Source of the DNA: Bacillus hominis
GTDB taxonomy: Bacteria; Bacillota; Bacilli; Bacillales; Bacillaceae_G
DNA length: 54,178 nucleotides
Reading direction: 5' to 3'
Assembly (NCBI RefSeq): GCF_018332515.1
Contig: NZ_BOQD01000159.1
Coordinates: forward strand, 1 to 54,178
Program-made: the position numbers and the translations under genes
The notes under the pieces: generated by a model
What the model was told of the DNA's origin: nothing
The model's input: the letters and a program-made list of their open reading frames with translations, nothing else
The model's database searches: none
Shown here: positions 16,765 through 26,190 of the stretch, one piece after another
How the letters are laid out: each line of letters starts with the position of its first letter
How positions within the stretch are numbered: position 1 is the first letter of the stretch

Positions 16765-17547
16765 TACAAGTAACGGTAATTTCATAACAGCTTCTTCAAC
16801 CGAACGAACAACATGATTTGCTTTCTCCTTCACATACGGATGAGCATGATGGAGGGTGAAGGAGTGCGGGGTTACTTCAAACATAGAAATATCATTGAAA
16901 GAATCTCCAATACATGCAACTTCATTTGCTTCAATTTGTAAATGTTCCATTAATCGCTTCAGAGCGCTTCCTTTACTTACACCTCTTGGCATAATGTCAA
17001 CATAGCGCTTACCCGATATAAAAACTTCCGCTTCGCTATGAAATGTATCTCGCAACTCTTGATCTAATGCTACAATTTTTTCTTCTTCTCCAAAAACAAA
17101 CAATTTCGCAGGATGTACAGTCTTCCCAAATTCCTCTTCTAATTCTTCGATTTCAGCGATATGCACTCCCATATACTCTTCAAAAGTATGATGATGTTCA
17201 TTCTTCCTTTTTGTATATCGCTGCTCATTTGCACAAACAATATCTGCTAGTCCCTTTTTATGTATATATCGATATATTTCCTGGGCAACCCCATCTTCAA
17301 AACTAGATTCATGAAATACTTTTCCATCCGGTAGTATCATTGTCGCTCCATTTAAACTAGTTGTGTAATACGGGAACGAAAACCTTTTTACCGCCTCATC
17401 AATTCGGTGAGTAAAACGGCCAGAGGCAAAACAAATATTTGTCCCTTTTTCAGCTAGCCAACAAAGCGCTCGTTCATCTTCTTTTTGCATATCATTCACA
17501 TTGTAAACGAGCGTGTCATCTAAATCACTTACAAATAATTTAATCAT
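16762..17547 (-). CDS. Cof-type HAD-IIB hydrolase (phosphatase)
   Basis: A 261-residue HAD phosphatase with DLDDT (residues 8-12) as motif I, Lys in RGVSKGSALK and GDSFNDISM as motif IV, and a C2B cap between. It resembles the protein at 7334-8152 in layout and motif wording (CIGDSFNDISMFEVTPHSF versus CIGDSYNDIPMFSLTPHSF), so the two are paralogues. The ATG at 17547 follows AAAGGGGAAGAGG; the in-frame extension to 17571 is less likely. In B. subtilis lysA occupies this place next to spoVAF; it is absent here. Substrate unknown. Confidence 0.88.
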   Translation of the reverse strand: MIKLFVSDLDDTLVYNVNDMQKEDERALCWLAEKGTNICFASGRFTHRIDEAVKRFSFPYYTTSLNGATMILPDGKVFHESSFEDGVAQEIYRYIHKKGLADIVCANEQRYTKRKNEHHHTFEEYMGVHIAEIEELEEEFGKTVHPAKLFVFGEEEKIVALDQELRDTFHSEAEVFISGKRYVDIMPRGVSKGSALKRLMEHLQIEANEVACIGDSFNDISMFEVTPHSFTLHHAHPYVKEKANHVVRSVEEAVMKLPLLV

Positions 17548-17636
17548 GTCCTCTTCCCCTTTCATACACAATATCTACTCTAAGTGTACACAAAAAATGT
17601 TTGGTTTTTGTTAAAAAAAAATAAATTTTCAATAAA

Positions 17637-17668
17637 AAATAAACGGGAGCATAATCCCGTTTATTTTT
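17637..17668 (-). terminator. Terminator of the spoVA operon
   Basis: AAAATAAACGGGA pairs with TCCCGTTTATTTT immediately after the spoVAF stop, with T residues following on the minus strand. Confidence 0.88.
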
Positions 17669-19133
17669 GTCTTCTTACATTTTGAGGTCGTACAATACTA
17701 GGACGCACTTTTAAACTAGACATAGTTGGACGGAGTAAAATTTTCGTTAACGCGCCCCAATCAAACGGTAAAAACGGCCATAAATACGGTGTTTGTAAGC
17801 TTTTTATAGATGTTAAGAATAGAATCAGTATCGTCATTCCGATTACAAATCCCATCTCATGAAATATGCCTGTTAAAATAATTACAAACAATTTCCCTAT
17901 CTTATTCCCAAGCCCTAGTTCATAACTCGGCGTAGCAAATGATCCAATCATAGAAACCGCTACGTATAAAATAACTTCTGGCACAAATAAACCTACATCA
18001 ATTGCAATTTGACCAATTAATATAGCTGAAATTAATCCTGCTGCCGACGACAATGATGTCGGCGTATGAATGGCTGCCATCCTTAAAAACTCAAGTCCGA
18101 TTTCGGCCATCAACACTTGTAATAAAATCGGTAAATGCGTCATCTTATTCGGCCCAATGAAAGCAAGATTTTCTGGTAAAAGAGTTGGATCAAATACAAA
18201 TACTAACCAAAATGGTAGTAAAAACAAGGAGAATAAGACACCTAAAAAGCGTACCCAGCGTAAAAATGTACCGACAGCCGGATTTTGTCTAAACTCTTCT
18301 GCATGCTGTAAATGGTGGAAATATGTTGTTGGAGTAATCATAACACTTGGTGATGTATCAACTAGTACTAACACATGTCCTTCTAATATATGATTCGCCG
18401 CCACATCCGGTCTTTCTGTATACCGAATAAGTGGGAATGGATTATAGCTTTGCTTTACAACAAATTCTTCCACTGTTTTATCCGCCATCGTAATTCCATC
18501 GACATCGATGTTATTTAATTCTTGTTTTATAATCTTAACTAAATCTGGATTTGCAACATCTTGTACATATGTAATACAAATATCCGTTTGTGATCTATCT
18601 CCTACTCGAATCATTTCATTTCGGAGACGTGGGTCACGTATTCTTCTACGAATTAACGCTGTATTTACAACGATATTTTCAACAAATCCATCCCTTGCAC
18701 CACGTACTACCTTTTCTGTATCTGGTTCTGTCGGCGTCCGGCCCGGATAACTACGAACATCTATTGCGAACGCTTCTGTTTCACCTTCCACAAATATAAT
18801 GATGAGTCCTGATAATACTTGGAGCATTACCTCATCCATCGTTTTTACTTTACTTACTTGTTGATGAATTAGACGATTCTCTAAAAGCTTTACTGTATCT
18901 TCTTCTACATCCCTTATTTCATTTGTATCCACTGCTTCTTCTAAAATAGGGATAATATAATTCGTATCACAAAGTCCATTTACAAATAACACACCAATTT
19001 CTTTATTTAAAATTTGAAATTTACGAATACCAACATCGTATGTAACACCCAGCCCAACTGTTTGCTTTAGGTAATTTTCATTATCACTTAAAAAAGATGA
19101 AATCGGGATATTCACTTTTTTAGGCTTCGTCAT
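17661..19133 (-). CDS. spoVAF: Stage V sporulation protein AF (GerA-family)
   Basis: A 490-residue inner-membrane protein related to germinant-receptor A subunits. The N-terminal soluble part (about 1-280) contains [35 protein letters not shown]-type GerA signatures. Five or so helices follow from about residue 290 to 460, and the tail is basic. It is the last gene of spoVA and modulates germination in B. subtilis. The ATG at 19133 has GGAGTGGG upstream; the GTG at 19142 lies inside that site. The gene overlaps the 3' end of spoVAEa by 14 bases. Confidence 0.95.
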   Translation of the reverse strand: MTKPKKVNIPISSFLSDNENYLKQTVGLGVTYDVGIRKFQILNKEIGVLFVNGLCDTNYIIPILEEAVDTNEIRDVEEDTVKLLENRLIHQQVSKVKTMDEVMLQVLSGLIIIFVEGETEAFAIDVRSYPGRTPTEPDTEKVVRGARDGFVENIVVNTALIRRRIRDPRLRNEMIRVGDRSQTDICITYVQDVANPDLVKIIKQELNNIDVDGITMADKTVEEFVVKQSYNPFPLIRYTERPDVAANHILEGHVLVLVDTSPSVMITPTTYFHHLQHAEEFRQNPAVGTFLRWVRFLGVLFSLFLLPFWLVFVFDPTLLPENLAFIGPNKMTHLPILLQVLMAEIGLEFLRMAAIHTPTSLSSAAGLISAILIGQIAIDVGLFVPEVILYVAVSMIGSFATPSYELGLGNKIGKLFVIILTGIFHEMGFVIGMTILILFLTSIKSLQTPYLWPFLPFDWGALTKILLRPTMSSLKVRPSIVRPQNVRRQK

Positions 19134-19689
19134 AAAACCCACTCCTTTCCAAAATTAATTGAATCGCTTTTCTAGTAATTGGTGATCCTCTCTCCCATTC
19201 ATCGTTTCCGCACATCTTGCCAATATCACCGACTCCCACAATGACAGGAACATTCAGATCATCTAAACAATAAATCGTATCCCCACTAATCCTGCCAATT
19301 TCACCATCTGGGAGTCCAAATTTATCAACGCCGTATTCTGTCAAATTCCCATTCCGATCTACACTTACATCTACACGCGCCCATTCCCAATGATGTGTAT
19401 TAGATGCTACTGCTAAAATACCCAGTACATCAACTTGTTTATGTGTTGCGACATACTTTAACGCCTTTTCACCAGATCCTTCTCCTATAAATCCGCTGTC
19501 ATCAAACATGACAAATACAGGGTCATATGGCGTTTGCATAATAAGCTCAACAACTTTCTTCCCTGTCAATTTGGTCGGATTACTTTGCGATGTTGAAATA
19601 CACCTTCCCCCAAATTCTTTTGTTAACAGCTCAATTGTCCGCTTTGCATATTCATCTCCATCTGTGACTAAAACAACCCTTCGTCTCAT
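19120..19689 (-). CDS. spoVAEa: Stage V sporulation protein AEa
   Basis: A 189-residue soluble protein of the spoVA operon, starting [17 protein letters not shown]. The middle holds [20 protein letters not shown] and [24 protein letters not shown], both well kept in the family; the end carries [28 protein letters not shown]. It has no membrane helix. In B. subtilis it is made in the forespore under sigma-G with the other SpoVA proteins; its exact job is unclear. GGAT lies before the ATG. Confidence 0.93.
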   Translation of the reverse strand: MRRRVVLVTDGDEYAKRTIELLTKEFGGRCISTSQSNPTKLTGKKVVELIMQTPYDPVFVMFDDSGFIGEGSGEKALKYVATHKQVDVLGILAVASNTHHWEWARVDVSVDRNGNLTEYGVDKFGLPDGEIGRISGDTIYCLDDLNVPVIVGVGDIGKMCGNDEWERGSPITRKAIQLILERSGFYDEA

Positions 19690-19694
19690 TTGTT

Positions 19695-20045
19695 TTATCC
19701 TTTCGGTTTACATATAAGTGCAACAAAAAATGAAAATAATATCGCTGCGGAAATCCCCGCAGACGTTAAACTAAACATGCCAATGCCAATTCCTATATAT
19801 CCATGTTTTTCTGCCGCATGCATTGCTCCGTGCAATAGTGAATGTCCAAAACTTGTAATAGGGACTGTTGCCCCAGCACCTGCAAACTTTATAAGCTTAT
19901 CGTACAATCCGAATCCATCTAAAATTGCTCCGATAACTACAAAAGTTGCCATTAAATGAGCTGGTGTTAACTTTGCGAAATCTAACAAGATTTGCCCAAT
20001 TACACAAATAGCTCCGCCTACAAGAAATGCATATATAAAATCCAC
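19695..20045 (-). CDS. spoVAEb: Stage V sporulation protein AEb, DPA channel component
   Basis: A 116-residue membrane protein with about four helices, starting at GTG after [37 protein letters not shown] and the [19 protein letters not shown] loop resemble the corresponding parts of SpoVAC (GGFICTIGEVLMKF, GAGSAVPVTGFANSMASAA), showing that the two are paralogues. SpoVAC, SpoVAD and SpoVAEb are the core set needed to move Ca-dipicolinate into the forespore. It sits three bases downstream of spoVAD. Confidence 0.95.
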   Translation of the reverse strand: MDFIYAFLVGGAICVIGQILLDFAKLTPAHLMATFVVIGAILDGFGLYDKLIKFAGAGATVPITSFGHSLLHGAMHAAEKHGYIGIGIGMFSLTSAGISAAILFSFFVALICKPKG

Positions 20046-20048
20046 AAT

Positions 20049-21065
20049 TCACTCTCCTTTAACTCTCTCAAATACGACACCATGCGCAATCGTCGGAATC
20101 GTTTCTTTCTGTTGCATCATCATCGGGCTTAATAATGCACCAGTAGCAACTACAAAAATTCGTTGTAAATTCCCTTTTTGCATCTCGCGTAATAAATGAC
20201 CATATGTGACAACAGCTGAACAAGCACAACCGCTACCACCTGCAAACACTTCTTCTTGACCGGAATCGTAAATCATTAATCCACAATCATTATATATATG
20301 CCCAAGATCGTAACCTTCCTCAAGTAAAAGTTGTTTCGCGATTGGTGTCCCCACAGCTGATAAATCACCAGTAACAATCAAATCATAATCAGCTGCACTT
20401 CTTCTCAAATCTTCAAAATGCTGTTGAATTGTATGAGCAGCAGCTGGTGCCATCGCTGATCCCATATCTAAAGGATTAGCAATTCCTAAATCCTGTACTT
20501 TGCCGATTGTTGCTGCTGTTATTTTAATTGCACTCTCCTCATTGCTAATCAATATTGACCCTGCTCCAGTAACAGTTGAGTTTGCTGTCCCTGGCTTTTG
20601 ACCTCCGTATTCTGTTGGATAACGAAATTGTCTTTCAGCCGTCGCATTATGACTACTTACTGTAGCTAAAATACGATTTGCAAATCCACCATCTATAAAA
20701 GCTGATCCAATCGCCAAAGTTTCCATTGACGTCGCACAAGCACTGAACATCCCTAAAAAAGGAATACCATACTCACGCGCAACGTAATTTGCTGTCACTG
20801 TTTGGTTTAATAAATCGCCAGCTAAAAAGAAATCAATTTGTGATTTTTTTATATTCCCTTTTTGCATCGCTTGTTGAATCGAGTCTGACATTAACCTTCG
20901 TTCAGCAAGTTCCCAGTTTTCCTCTCCGCAATGTAAGTCAGAATATGAAATATCAAAATCCTTTCCAAGAGGGCCTTCAGCTTCTTTCGGACCGACAGCA
21001 GTACCAGTTGCATTCACGAAGATATCATTTTGAAATACCCACGTTTGTTTTCCTGTCAATCTCAT
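20049..21065 (-). CDS. spoVAD: Stage V sporulation protein AD, DPA-binding thiolase-fold protein
   Basis: A 338-residue soluble protein with a thiolase-like fold that binds dipicolinic acid at the inner spore membrane. GMFSACATSMETLAIGSAFIDGGFANRILATVSSHN (about 108-143) corresponds to the thiolase core, and FAGGSGCACSAVVTYGHLL lies near the end. GGAGGG precedes the ATG by about seven bases. The gene is between spoVAC and spoVAEb; together these encode the DPA channel. Confidence 0.97.
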   Translation of the reverse strand: MRLTGKQTWVFQNDIFVNATGTAVGPKEAEGPLGKDFDISYSDLHCGEENWELAERRLMSDSIQQAMQKGNIKKSQIDFFLAGDLLNQTVTANYVAREYGIPFLGMFSACATSMETLAIGSAFIDGGFANRILATVSSHNATAERQFRYPTEYGGQKPGTANSTVTGAGSILISNEESAIKITAATIGKVQDLGIANPLDMGSAMAPAAAHTIQQHFEDLRRSAADYDLIVTGDLSAVGTPIAKQLLLEEGYDLGHIYNDCGLMIYDSGQEEVFAGGSGCACSAVVTYGHLLREMQKGNLQRIFVVATGALLSPMMMQQKETIPTIAHGVVFERVKGE

Positions 21066-21078
21066 ACCTATCCCTCCT

Positions 21079-21537
21079 TTAAGACATTAAAATTTGAAAT
21101 GTATATCTTATTAAGCCGATAATGTATGCACCGACGACTCCAAATACAATGACACTTCCTGCAAGCTTAAACATGTTAGTAGCGATCCCTAGAACAACCC
21201 CTTCACTCCTATGTTCTAGCGCGGCACTCGCCATAGAATTCGCAAATCCAGTAACTGGTACTGCTGATCCCGCTCCAGAAAACTGCCCGATTTTATCATA
21301 TACACCACACCCTGTTAAAATCGCTGATAGTAAAACGAGAGTTGCAACTGTAGGATTTCCTGCCTCTTTCTCACTAAAGTGAAAGTAATGTATATAAAAT
21401 TTCATCAACACTTCTCCGATGGTACAAATGAATCCACCAACAAGAAATGCCTTCACACAATTTATGAAATAGTTCGGTTTTGGATGGTACTCCTTCACTT
21501 TATTTATGTAATCATCTTTCAATTTTCGCCCTACCAT
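21079..21537 (-). CDS. spoVAC: Stage V sporulation protein AC, mechanosensitive DPA channel
   Basis: A 152-residue inner-membrane protein with about four helices and a basic N-terminus (KLKDDYINKVKEYHPKPN). The GAGSAVPVTGFANSMASAALEHRSEGVVLG loop is the family signature. In B. subtilis SpoVAC acts as a mechanosensitive channel that releases DPA on germination. AGGAGGCG lies about seven bases before the ATG. It is a paralogue of SpoVAEb in the same operon. Confidence 0.96.
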   Translation of the reverse strand: MVGRKLKDDYINKVKEYHPKPNYFINCVKAFLVGGFICTIGEVLMKFYIHYFHFSEKEAGNPTVATLVLLSAILTGCGVYDKIGQFSGAGSAVPVTGFANSMASAALEHRSEGVVLGIATNMFKLAGSVIVFGVVGAYIIGLIRYTFQILMS

Positions 21538-21549
21538 ATATATCGCCTC

Positions 21550-21966
21550 CTACTTTACGAAATAAATCCAGTGAAACAATGATCCTATTACTTTTCCAAG
21601 TACAAGAGCAACGAGCAAAATAACAATTTTACCCTCTACCCCTACTCGTTTCGCTAAAATAGGTAAAACGTTTAACACTTCCGTTAACGCCGCAGCTAGC
21701 ATTCCGATGAATGTGCCACAAAATAATCCTAATATTACGAGCCAATATTGTGACGTTTGAAACGTAATATTTTTCAAACTACACCAAGCCCCTGTTAAAG
21801 TACCTGCAATGACTGCCCACTCAAAATATTGAATATGCTTTCCACTTCTCGTTAATTGAGCTAAACGTGGAATTATACCGAGAACAGCTAAAAATGCAAC
21901 ATATCCACTCCCTACAGCAATCCCTCCAGCTAAACCAATTAATACAACAAATGCACACTCAATCAT
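21550..21966 (-). CDS. spoVAB: Stage V sporulation protein AB
   Basis: A 138-residue membrane protein with about five helices, beginning MIECAFVVLIGLAGGIAVGSG, which lines up with the B. subtilis N-terminus. A longer reading to 21999 adds 11 basic residues and has no ribosome-binding site. The chosen ATG overlaps the spoVAA stop by eight bases (ATGATTGA), which suggests translation by coupling. Its role within SpoVA is not defined, though it is co-transcribed with the DPA channel genes. Confidence 0.88.
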   Translation of the reverse strand: MIECAFVVLIGLAGGIAVGSGYVAFLAVLGIIPRLAQLTRSGKHIQYFEWAVIAGTLTGAWCSLKNITFQTSQYWLVILGLFCGTFIGMLAAALTEVLNVLPILAKRVGVEGKIVILLVALVLGKVIGSLFHWIYFVK

Positions 21967-22579
21967 CAGCAATCTGTTTCGTATTATCCTTATTTTCATG
22001 AACGATTACGTATTGATCGAGTGACTGCTGATATTGAAACATCTCAACTTCTAATGGGCTTGGCTCTTCATTAATGCGTTTTTGAAATACATGATTAAAA
22101 AATAAGATCATGCCTAACCCAAGACCTAGTGAATATGGAATTTGAAATAAAAGCGGTTGCTCCTTAAACTCTCCAGTAATCATGTAATATAACCGTTGAT
22201 GTACTTGTTGCATACTTACATCCTCATGGAAATAAATGATCGCAAGGGCCGCTCCAATGAAAAGTAACAACCATACAAGTCCGAAGAAAATCGGGTGCAC
22301 TTTCTTTTTTTCATATATAATTTCAACAAGAGTTTGTCCAGAACCAAGTAAATTAATTTGTATGTGAGCTGCTTTTTGTTGAATAATCTCAATTATTTTC
22401 ATAACATCAATTACAACATGTGTCTTATCATGCGCTGTTATTTTGTAAACTATCTCATCCTGTAACGACTCAACTACCACAGAATCTCCGGCAAGTTGAG
22501 CAACATCACTCAGCTTTACTTCATATGTAGGAGAAACTTTTAATCGATTACGCATTTTAATATAAATTGTTCGTTCCAA
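21959..22579 (-). CDS. spoVAA: Stage V sporulation protein AA
   Basis: A 206-residue protein, the same length as B. subtilis SpoVAA. The start is TTG (MERTIYIKMRNR), with GAGGTG eight to nine bases upstream. An N-terminal soluble domain (about 1-95) is followed by two helices (about 98-118 and 150-170), with VSMQQVHQRLYYMITGE between and NEEPSPLEVEMFQYQ after. It is the promoter-proximal gene of spoVA and follows a sigma-G promoter. Confidence 0.95.
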   Translation of the reverse strand: MERTIYIKMRNRLKVSPTYEVKLSDVAQLAGDSVVVESLQDEIVYKITAHDKTHVVIDVMKIIEIIQQKAAHIQINLLGSGQTLVEIIYEKKKVHPIFFGLVWLLLFIGAALAIIYFHEDVSMQQVHQRLYYMITGEFKEQPLLFQIPYSLGLGLGMILFFNHVFQKRINEEPSPLEVEMFQYQQSLDQYVIVHENKDNTKQIADD

Positions 22580-22613
22580 TTTTCATTCACCTCTTCACTC
22601 TTCCTCGTAGTTG

Positions 22614-22643
22614 TAGTATGGTTATTGAATTTTTTTCTAATAC
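22614..22643 (-). promoter_or_regulatory. Sigma-G promoter of the spoVA operon
   Basis: On the minus strand GTATT and CATACTA are separated by 18 bases, matching the sigma-G pattern (GNATR, N17-18, CATNNTA) apart from one base. The -10 lies about 35 bases before the spoVAA start. The spoVA operon is in the sigma-G regulon of B. subtilis. Confidence 0.7.
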
Positions 22644-22659
22644 AATTTTTTCATAAAAA

Positions 22660-22692
22660 AAACATCTGTACCGTTTCGGTACAGATGTTTTT
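22660..22692 (-). terminator. Terminator after the NSS transporter small subunit
   Basis: AAACATCTGTACCG pairs perfectly with CGGTACAGATGTTT around a three-base loop; T-run follows on the minus strand. Confidence 0.9.
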
Positions 22693-22696
22693 CAGC

Positions 22697-22798
22697 TTAT
22701 GCCTTTTTCTTAAATAAATTTGCGATGCTTAATGCAAGTCCTCCCCAAATGACTACCATTCCAATCACCATCATCATAATCGCTGATCCACTCATCAT
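22697..22798 (-). CDS. MetS-type small subunit of an NSS amino-acid transporter (33 aa)
   Basis: A 33-residue one-helix protein: MMSGSAIMMM, then VIGMVVIWGGLALSIANL, then FKKKA. Its start overlaps the stop of the NSS transporter in an ATGA, so the two are coupled. The GMVVIWGGL pattern plus basic tail is the signature of MetS, the small subunit that Corynebacterium MetP needs for methionine/alanine uptake. A GAGGTG lies about six bases before the ATG. A strong terminator follows at once. Confidence 0.88.
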   Translation of the reverse strand: MMSGSAIMMMVIGMVVIWGGLALSIANLFKKKA

Positions 22799-24321
22799 GA
22801 AACACCTCGATCTTTCCATTCTTTTTCAAGCTTAGCAGAATCTGAATGTATTTGTGCATCCCATCTTTTCAAACTAATGATTATTGCAACTATTAGGAAT
22901 GCTGCTGCAATTGACCAACCATACGTTACAACAAACTCGGTTGGGTAATCTCCGTAGTTCTTTTTAATGTTTTGGATTGTACCATCAATTAACATATACC
23001 CTAACATAAGCGGAGTAATAACGATTAAACTCACTCTCCAAAACGTCCCTAACTTTATATCAGATACAAAATTTGCGTGATTTTGATAAACTGGTAAACG
23101 GCGCAAGATAAGTCCTATTGTCACTACTTCGACAAGTGCTATTGAAATTAATCCAAAATTGTTAGCGAAATAATCAACAACATCTAGGAACATAAGTCCA
23201 CCACGTGTTGCAAATACAAGTGAAACTAACACGAGAAGCGTTCCCATAATTCCAATCGTCTTTTGGCGACTTAAGCTGAATTTTTCAGATACAGCGGCAA
23301 AGCATACTTCCGCAAGTGAAATAAGTGATGTAATTCCAGCAACCGTTAACGATAAGAAGAATAATACACCAAACAACTGTGACATCGGCAGTTCATTAAT
23401 AATTTGTGGGAATACTACAAACGCAAGTCCCACACCAGCACTAGCTACTTTATCAACCGGTACCCCCATGTTATTCGCCATAAATCCAAGAGCTGCAAAG
23501 ACCCCAATACCTGCTAATAATTCAAATCCTGAATTTGCAAATCCAGTAATAAAAGCATTATTTGTTGTGTCTGAGTTTTTCGGTAAATAACTAGAATACG
23601 TAATCATAATTCCGAATGCTAACGATAAACTAAAGAAAATTTGACCGTAAGCAGCAAGCCATACCTTTCCATCAAAAATACGACTCCAATCTGGTTTGAA
23701 GAATGCATCTAATCCTTGCATCGCACCTTCCATTGTCACTGCACGAACAACGATAATAAGGAACATAACAACTAATAACGGAATAAAAATGCGGTTAACA
23801 ACTTCGATTCCTTTCTTAACGCCTTTAAATGCAACACCCAGTACAATAATCCAAACGAGCGCTAATGGAATTAATACTTCTGGCACAAGCCCTCCAAACT
23901 GCCCTGGCTTATCTGCAACATGTAAATATTCTTTAAATAAAAATGATTGCGTGTCTTTCCCCCATGCTCCAGTAATTGCGAAGTACGTATACGAAATAGA
24001 CCAAGCAATAATTACTGCATAATATGTTGAAACGATAAACGTTACACACATTTGCCACCATCCAATAAACTCAGCACGTGGATGAATACGGAAGAACGTA
24101 AGTGGTGCCGAACCACGATGACGATGCCCAAGAGCAAACTCGAAAGCTAACAATGAAATACCAGTCGTTAATAATGCGAATAAGTACGGTAAAAAGAATG
24201 CGCCTCCTCCATTTTCATACGCTGTATAAGGAAAACGCCATATATTCCCTAATCCAACTGCAGAGCCGACCGCTGCGAAAATAAATCCGGCCCTCGTTCC
24301 CCATTGTTGCCTCGTTTCCAT
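22795..24321 (-). CDS. Sodium-dependent NSS/SNF family amino-acid transporter (MetP-like)
   Basis: A 508-residue membrane protein with the 11-12 helices of the neurotransmitter:sodium symporter family. The N-terminal motif GSAVGLGNIWRFPYTAYENGGGAFFLPY (about 17-44) forms the first helix, with the Na+ and substrate site. The linked 33-residue MetS-type gene suggests a methionine/alanine importer. AGGGGGAAGG lies just upstream of the ATG. A sigma-A promoter is at 24357-24385. No T-box leader or SAM riboswitch was found. Confidence 0.93.
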   Translation of the reverse strand: METRQQWGTRAGFIFAAVGSAVGLGNIWRFPYTAYENGGGAFFLPYLFALLTTGISLLAFEFALGHRHRGSAPLTFFRIHPRAEFIGWWQMCVTFIVSTYYAVIIAWSISYTYFAITGAWGKDTQSFLFKEYLHVADKPGQFGGLVPEVLIPLALVWIIVLGVAFKGVKKGIEVVNRIFIPLLVVMFLIIVVRAVTMEGAMQGLDAFFKPDWSRIFDGKVWLAAYGQIFFSLSLAFGIMITYSSYLPKNSDTTNNAFITGFANSGFELLAGIGVFAALGFMANNMGVPVDKVASAGVGLAFVVFPQIINELPMSQLFGVLFFLSLTVAGITSLISLAEVCFAAVSEKFSLSRQKTIGIMGTLLVLVSLVFATRGGLMFLDVVDYFANNFGLISIALVEVVTIGLILRRLPVYQNHANFVSDIKLGTFWRVSLIVITPLMLGYMLIDGTIQNIKKNYGDYPTEFVVTYGWSIAAAFLIVAIIISLKRWDAQIHSDSAKLEKEWKDRGVS

Positions 24322-24356
24322 GTTTCCTTCCCCCTTTGTGACAAGTTCATACTTGG

Positions 24357-24385
24357 ATTATATTTTAAATTTACTAAATTTTCAA
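24357..24385 (-). promoter_or_regulatory. Sigma-A promoter of the NSS transporter gene
   Basis: On the minus strand TTGAAA and TATAAT are separated by 17 bases, about 36 bases before the start codon. Confidence 0.75.
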
Positions 24386-24439
24386 TAAATTCTGTAAAAT
24401 TATTAGAAATAGTTGGAATCTTCTCCTTTTCATTACAAT

Positions 24440-24476
24440 AAAAAAAATCGAATAGATAGCTATTCATCTATTCGAT
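24440..24476 (-). terminator. Terminator of the spoIIA operon
   Basis: ATCGAATAGAT and ATCTATTCGAT form a perfect 11-bp stem overlapping the sigF stop codon, then T-run on the minus strand. Confidence 0.88.
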
Positions 24477-25218
24477 CTTTCATCTGCTTTAATATTTTCT
24501 TTTCAAGTCTTGAAACTTGTACTTGCGAAATACCTATGCGCTCCGCTACTTCTGATTGGGTTTGGTCTTTATAATAGCGCAAATATACAATTAGCCGTTC
24601 TCGTTCATCCAGTTCTCTAATTGCTTCTTTTAAAGCAATTTTATCAAACCATTTCGTTTCCGATTGATCTGCAATTTGATCTAAAATAGTAATTGGATCT
24701 CCATCATTTTCATACACAGTTTCATGTATCGACGAAGGAGCACGACTCGCTTCTTGCGCCAGAACAACTTCTTCCGGCGTTAGTTCAAGAGCCTCTGCTA
24801 CCTCATTAATCGTTGGAGCCCTTCCAAATTCTTTCGAAAGCTCGTCTCTCATCTTTCTGACTTTGTTTCCTGTTTCTTTTAAAGATCTACTTACTTTAAT
24901 TGATCCATCGTCACGTAAAAATCGTTGTATTTCACCGATAATCATTGGAACTGCATATGTTGAAAATTTCACGTCGAAAGATAAATCAAATTTATCTACC
25001 GATTTTAAGAGCCCAATACATCCAATTTGAAATAAATCGTCTGGCTCGTATCCTCGATTAAGAAATCGCTGCACAACCGACCAGACGAGACGCATATTAC
25101 TTTGAACGATTGTATCTCTCGCTTGTTGATCTCCATCTTGACTTTTTTGAATTAACGCTTTTAGCTCGTGGTCCTTTAACTGAGGTTTCTTCTTCTCATT
25201 TCTGACCTCTATGTCCAT
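24460..25218 (-). CDS. sigF: RNA polymerase sporulation sigma factor SigF (SpoIIAC)
   Basis: A 252-residue sigma-70 family factor, the first forespore-specific sigma. Region 2 covers about 38-110 (NMRLVWSVVQRFLNRGYEPDDLFQIGC and DLSFDVKFSTYAVPMIIGEIQRFLRDDG), region 3 about 118-170 and region 4 about 190-248 (ERLIVYLRYYKDQTQSEVAERIGISQVQVSRLEKK, the -35 binding helix). GGAG lies before the ATG. The gene follows those of its anti-anti-sigma and anti-sigma factors, as in B. subtilis. Confidence 0.98.
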   Translation of the reverse strand: MDIEVRNEKKKPQLKDHELKALIQKSQDGDQQARDTIVQSNMRLVWSVVQRFLNRGYEPDDLFQIGCIGLLKSVDKFDLSFDVKFSTYAVPMIIGEIQRFLRDDGSIKVSRSLKETGNKVRKMRDELSKEFGRAPTINEVAEALELTPEEVVLAQEASRAPSSIHETVYENDGDPITILDQIADQSETKWFDKIALKEAIRELDERERLIVYLRYYKDQTQSEVAERIGISQVQVSRLEKKILKQMKDRIDE

Positions 25219-25230
25219 TGGCTATTCTCC

Positions 25231-25671
25231 TTAATTGCATAGAGCGTTACTATTTGATAAGTATTTTGTCAAATGGATTGTTGTCCCGAAAGATTCGTTT
25301 GAAATAACTTCTACTTCATCCATAAAATTTTCCATGATAGTAAATCCCATTCCGGAACGCTCTAATTCAGGTTTAGTTGTAAAAAGGGGTTGTCTTGCTT
25401 CATCTAAGTTAAAGATACCAATCCCTTCATCTCGAATCGTGAGTTTCACCATAGCTTCTTCCAAAATCACTGAAATATAAACAACACCTTCTGCATTTCC
25501 TTCATATCCATGAATAATTGCATTTGTAACCGCTTCTGACACAACTGTTTTAATCTCTGTTAGCTCTTCCATCGTCGGGTCTAATTGCGCAATAAAAGCA
25601 GCCACCGTAACACGAGCGAATGATTCATTCTGACTTAACGCTGAAAATTGAAGGTTCATTTCATTTCTCAT
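25231..25671 (-). CDS. spoIIAB: Anti-sigma F factor and SpoIIAA kinase
   Basis: A 146-residue GHKL-fold kinase that binds sigma-F and phosphorylates SpoIIAA. The N-box is [13 protein letters not shown] with catalytic E46 and Mg-binding N50. The G1 region is IRDEGIGI and the G2 region [17 protein letters not shown]. Length equals the B. subtilis protein. It starts immediately after the spoIIAA stop, giving coupled translation and a fixed ratio of the partners. Confidence 0.98.
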
Positions 25672-26022
25672 TTATGCCACCCCCAACGTCGCGAGCGCAT
25701 GCGCTTCACTTTCTTCTAAACGAACAATTTTGAATAGACCTGACATTTCAAATAAACGTTTAACAGGCGGTGAAATTGCACAGACAACCATTTCTCCACC
25801 TAATCCCTTTACATGTTTATATCGGCCTAATATAACGCCTAAACCAGAACTATCCATAAATGTTAAGTTCTCTAGGCTCAAAACAATATGATGAACACCA
25901 TGTGTCTCAATCATATCTGTTACTTTCGTTCGCAACTCTTCAGCAGTATGATGATCTAATTCACCCTCTAGCCTCACACATAAGACGTCACGTTTTACTT
26001 CTAAATGCATGGAAAGACTCAC
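25672..26022 (-). CDS. spoIIAA: Anti-sigma F factor antagonist
   Basis: A 116-residue STAS-domain protein. When unphosphorylated it displaces sigma-F from SpoIIAB; SpoIIE removes the phosphate. The regulated serine is S58 in [19 protein letters not shown] lies eight bases before the ATG. About 165 bases separate it from dacF upstream; no convincing sigma-H promoter could be read there, although the spoIIA operon uses one in B. subtilis. Confidence 0.98.
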
Positions 26023-26167
26023 ACGATTTCCTCCTTATGCTCAAACTTTACTCATTAACATAAGATTTTCGTGATATAAAACAAGAATCCTTCCTACTGA
26101 CAAAAGAAGAACTATTTCGTCATAAAGTGAAACTTTTCAGCAATTATCCCAGTAAATACGAACAGAA

Positions 26168-26190
26168 AAGCGGCAAAATTCTCACCGCTA
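26168..26190 (-). terminator. Weak terminator after dacF
   Basis: AGCGG and CCGCT pair on the minus strand around a 12-base loop, followed by TTTTC. The stem is short, so readthrough into spoIIAA is likely, as in B. subtilis. Confidence 0.5.

Noticed and set aside
26023-26187. Sigma-H promoter for spoIIAA
   Set aside because: An AGGA word exists at 26089-26097 but no GAAT-type -10 lies at the correct 11-12 base spacing; not convincing enough to annotate.
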